A program made the position numbers and the translations under genes. The notes under the pieces are model-generated. The model did not search any database. It was not told the origin of the DNA and saw only the letters and a program-made list of their open reading frames with translations. DNA of 64,000 bases from JBKBKN01 sp046294625 (lineage in GTDB: Bacteria > Bacteroidota > Bacteroidia > M30B66): positions 1 through 64,000 of the forward strand of contig JBKBKN010000002.1 in NCBI GenBank assembly GCA_046294625.1, read 5' to 3'. The number at the start of each line of letters is the position of its first letter. The stretch's first letter is position 1. Of the stretch, positions 62,323 to 64,000 are shown one piece after another.

Positions 62323-64000
62323 GTGAAAAAACATCAGTATAGATTTAGAAATTTCGTTATATTACACTATTTACTGAGCATGATTTTATTTCTATTGCCA
62401 TTAACCGCTCAAGCTCAAGACGGTGGATCGTTGATAGGCGTAATCTCCCACAATAATGAAACATTGGTGGGCACCAGCGTAAGCATTCCTTCGTTGGGCG
62501 TTGGGGCCAACAGCAATAAAGATGGGAATTATGCTTTGAATGGATTGATTTCAGGAAAGCATGTAGTCAAGATTAAAATGTTGGGCTATCTGCCGATAAC
62601 AGATACGATTACGATCAGTGAAGGAGAAACACTTACCCGCAATTATGATTTGAAAAAGGACTTGCTGCTGTTGTCAGAGTTTGTGATTTCCGGAAGCCGA
62701 AACCTAATTCCCCGTCAGGAATCGCCGGTATTGATAAATTCCATTTCATCGAAAACACTCAGCAATCTGCAATCTAACAGCATTGCAGATGGCTTGAGTT
62801 TTAGTCCGGGCCTTCGCCTAGAGAATAATTGTCAAAATTGTGGATTCACGCAAGTGCGCATGAATGGCTTGGAAGGTCCTTACACGCAAATTCTGATTAA
62901 CAGTCGGCCGGTGTTTTCTGCCTTAGCGGGGGTGTATGGTCTTGAGATGATTCCACCCAACATGGTTGAAAGACTTGAGGTAATTCGTGGTGCGGGTTCT
63001 GTGTTATACGGAGGCAATGCCATAGCAGGGACTTTAAACATTATTACCAAAGAACCCATTCAAAACTCCTTTGAAGCATCGATTAATCAAGCTTATATCA
63101 TGCCCGACACACCTGACCGAACGGTGAGTTTGAATGGATCGTTGGTGAACAAAAAACTAAATAAAGGTGTGCGCTTTTTTGCCTTCAATAGAAACCGCAA
63201 TGCATGGGATGCAAACGGTGATGGTTTTTCAGAACTGACAAAAATTCGGAACAGCACTATGGGCCTTGATGCTTACTATCAAATTCATGAGCGGAGTAAA
63301 TTGAAAGCCGGACTATTTTACATTCACGAATTTCGTCGTGGAGGAAGTGATATGGAACTTTTGCCACATCAAAGCCGGCTTGCAAAGCAGGCAAAGCATA
63401 AAGTGCTTAGTTCAAATGTTTCTTACGAAGCATTTAGTAGAAATTTGAAAAATAAATTTTCTATCTACAGCTCTTTGCAACACATTCAGCGAGACAGCTA
63501 TTATGGGGTCGGTGGGCGCATTCTTATGCCCGGCGACACACTCACCGAGACAGATATGATTGCCTTAAACGCATATGGTGAATCTCAAGATTTATCATGG
63601 GTTTCAGGTGTGCAATTTAACCGAACTCTAAACAAAAATCTTTCGCTCATCAGTGGAATAGAACACATTCAAAATGATGTGAAGGATAGGATGATTGGCT
63701 ATGGTAGAAAAATTGAACAACAAACCAATGCTTCGGGCACCTATGCAGAACTCACCTATAAAGGTAATCGCAATTGGCAAATCACAGCCGGAGCAAGGAA
63801 CGATTTGTTACACATTAATGGCGTTTACAATCTTGGCGATGAACGTTTCGTCCAACAAAAAGCAATGATCGTGCCTGTTCCCAGAATTTCAACTATGTAT
63901 CAGTGGAATGAAAACTGGGCTTGGCGTGCAACACTCGCTCAAGGCTATCGCGGTCCACAGGCTTTTGATGAAGATTTGCACATCGAAACAGTTGGTGGAA
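62323..64000 (+). CDS. TonB-dependent outer-membrane receptor (3' end outside the window)
   Basis: The frame is open from a GTG at 62323 to the window edge (559 codons). Residues 1-32 form a signal peptide; starting at the internal ATG at 62380 would shorten it to about 13 residues, so I favour the GTG. Then a CarboxypepD_reg domain (about 37-112; LVGTSVSIPSLGVGANSNKDG), and the plug domain (about 130-245) with FSPGLRLENNCQNCGFTQV, where C170 and C173 form a CxxC pair, VERLEVIRGAGSVLYGGNAI and IAGTLNIITKEP. The barrel begins after 245 and is cut. The neighbouring DtxR-family repressor and paired operators suggest a metal or metal-chelate ligand. The specific substrate is not identified. Confidence 0.9.
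   Translation, partial: MKKHQYRFRNFVILHYLLSMILFLLPLTAQAQDGGSLIGVISHNNETLVGTSVSIPSLGVGANSNKDGNYALNGLISGKHVVKIKMLGYLPITDTITISEGETLTRNYDLKKDLLLLSEFVISGSRNLIPRQESPVLINSISSKTLSNLQSNSIADGLSFSPGLRLENNCQNCGFTQVRMNGLEGPYTQILINSRPVFSALAGVYGLEMIPPNMVERLEVIRGAGSVLYGGNAIAGTLNIITKEPIQNSFEASINQAYIMPDTPDRTVSLNGSLVNKKLNKGVRFFAFNRNRNAWDANGDGFSELTKIRNSTMGLDAYYQIHERSKLKAGLFYIHEFRRGGSDMELLPHQSRLAKQAKHKVLSSNVSYEAFSRNLKNKFSIYSSLQHIQRDSYYGVGGRILMPGDTLTETDMIALNAYGESQDLSWVSGVQFNRTLNKNLSLISGIEHIQNDVKDRMIGYGRKIEQQTNASGTYAELTYKGNRNWQITAGARNDLLHINGVYNLGDERFVQQKAMIVPVPRISTMYQWNENWAWRATLAQGYRGPQAFDEDLHIETVGG

Noticed and set aside
1..64000. tRNA, rRNA, riboswitch and CRISPR signals
   Set aside because: I read the gaps for tRNA-like arms, glycine and cobalamin riboswitch cores and short regular repeats, and found none that hold up.

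Overview
The window comes from a member of the Bacteroidota, most likely a free-living, non-phototrophic flavobacterium/chitinophaga-like lineage; I cannot place it more finely. Evidence: a giant secreted protein ends in a type IX secretion (T9SS) type A sorting domain; the promoters that can be seen have the Bacteroidota -7 element TAnnTTTG rather than E. coli-type boxes; start codons have no strong Shine-Dalgarno sequence; and the gene families (one-subunit parvulin chaperones with MoxR, Bacteroidota-type ParC, ComA/ComB, CarboxypepD_reg TonB receptors) are typical of the phylum. I see no tRNA, rRNA, CRISPR array, insertion sequence or prophage.

Layout. 1-1542: the front part of a secreted von Willebrand A protein that runs off the left edge inside an array of 27-residue Cys repeats. 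1.9-6.8 kb: a CrtA-like monooxygenase and a methyltransferase (convergent), a CoxE-type VWA protein plus AAA+ ATPase pair, then FolB with a small Cys-rich protein. 7.1-13.3 kb: a CPA2 cation/proton antiporter, and a minus-strand operon glmM - cysteine desulfurase - gpsA. 13.6-18.6 kb: a TPR protein, then comA - rhodanese - aroE - outer-membrane barrel - psiE on the plus strand. 18.6-22.7 kb: gcvT-comB and two unrecognised envelope proteins on the minus strand.

22.8-42.1 kb is one uninterrupted 6430-residue open frame, 30 percent of the window. It encodes a T9SS-exported surface protein built from five right-handed beta-helix modules of about 750-800 residues, beta-sandwich linkers, three Ig-like repeats and a sorting domain. 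Upstream are a secreted DNA/RNA endonuclease and an alpha-oxoamine synthase of the serine palmitoyltransferase/cysteate acyltransferase type. 46.4-51.7 kb is a periplasmic folding operon (double-parvulin protein, parvulin-less lipoprotein, SurA, MoxR). 51.8-60.4 kb holds hemN and a minus-strand run parC - methylmalonyl-CoA mutase - thioredoxin-like - epimerase - pepP. 60.5-64 kb is a metal-uptake locus: lipoprotein, DtxR-family repressor and a TonB-dependent receptor cut by the right edge, with a repeated 13-bp candidate operator between the last two.

How parts may work together. ComA and ComB give the route from PEP and sulfite to sulfolactate, and the alpha-oxoamine synthase could make a sulfonolipid (capnine) or sphingolipid base; the link between them is an inference. 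The SurA-type chaperones would serve the outer membrane, which must handle the barrel proteins and the giant T9SS cargo. The DtxR-type regulator has the ancillary metal site of DtxR but an altered N-terminal ligand, so its metal is open. The items I rate most worth checking are the giant modular protein, the sulfolactate/sulfonolipid set, and the DtxR operator with its possible third site.
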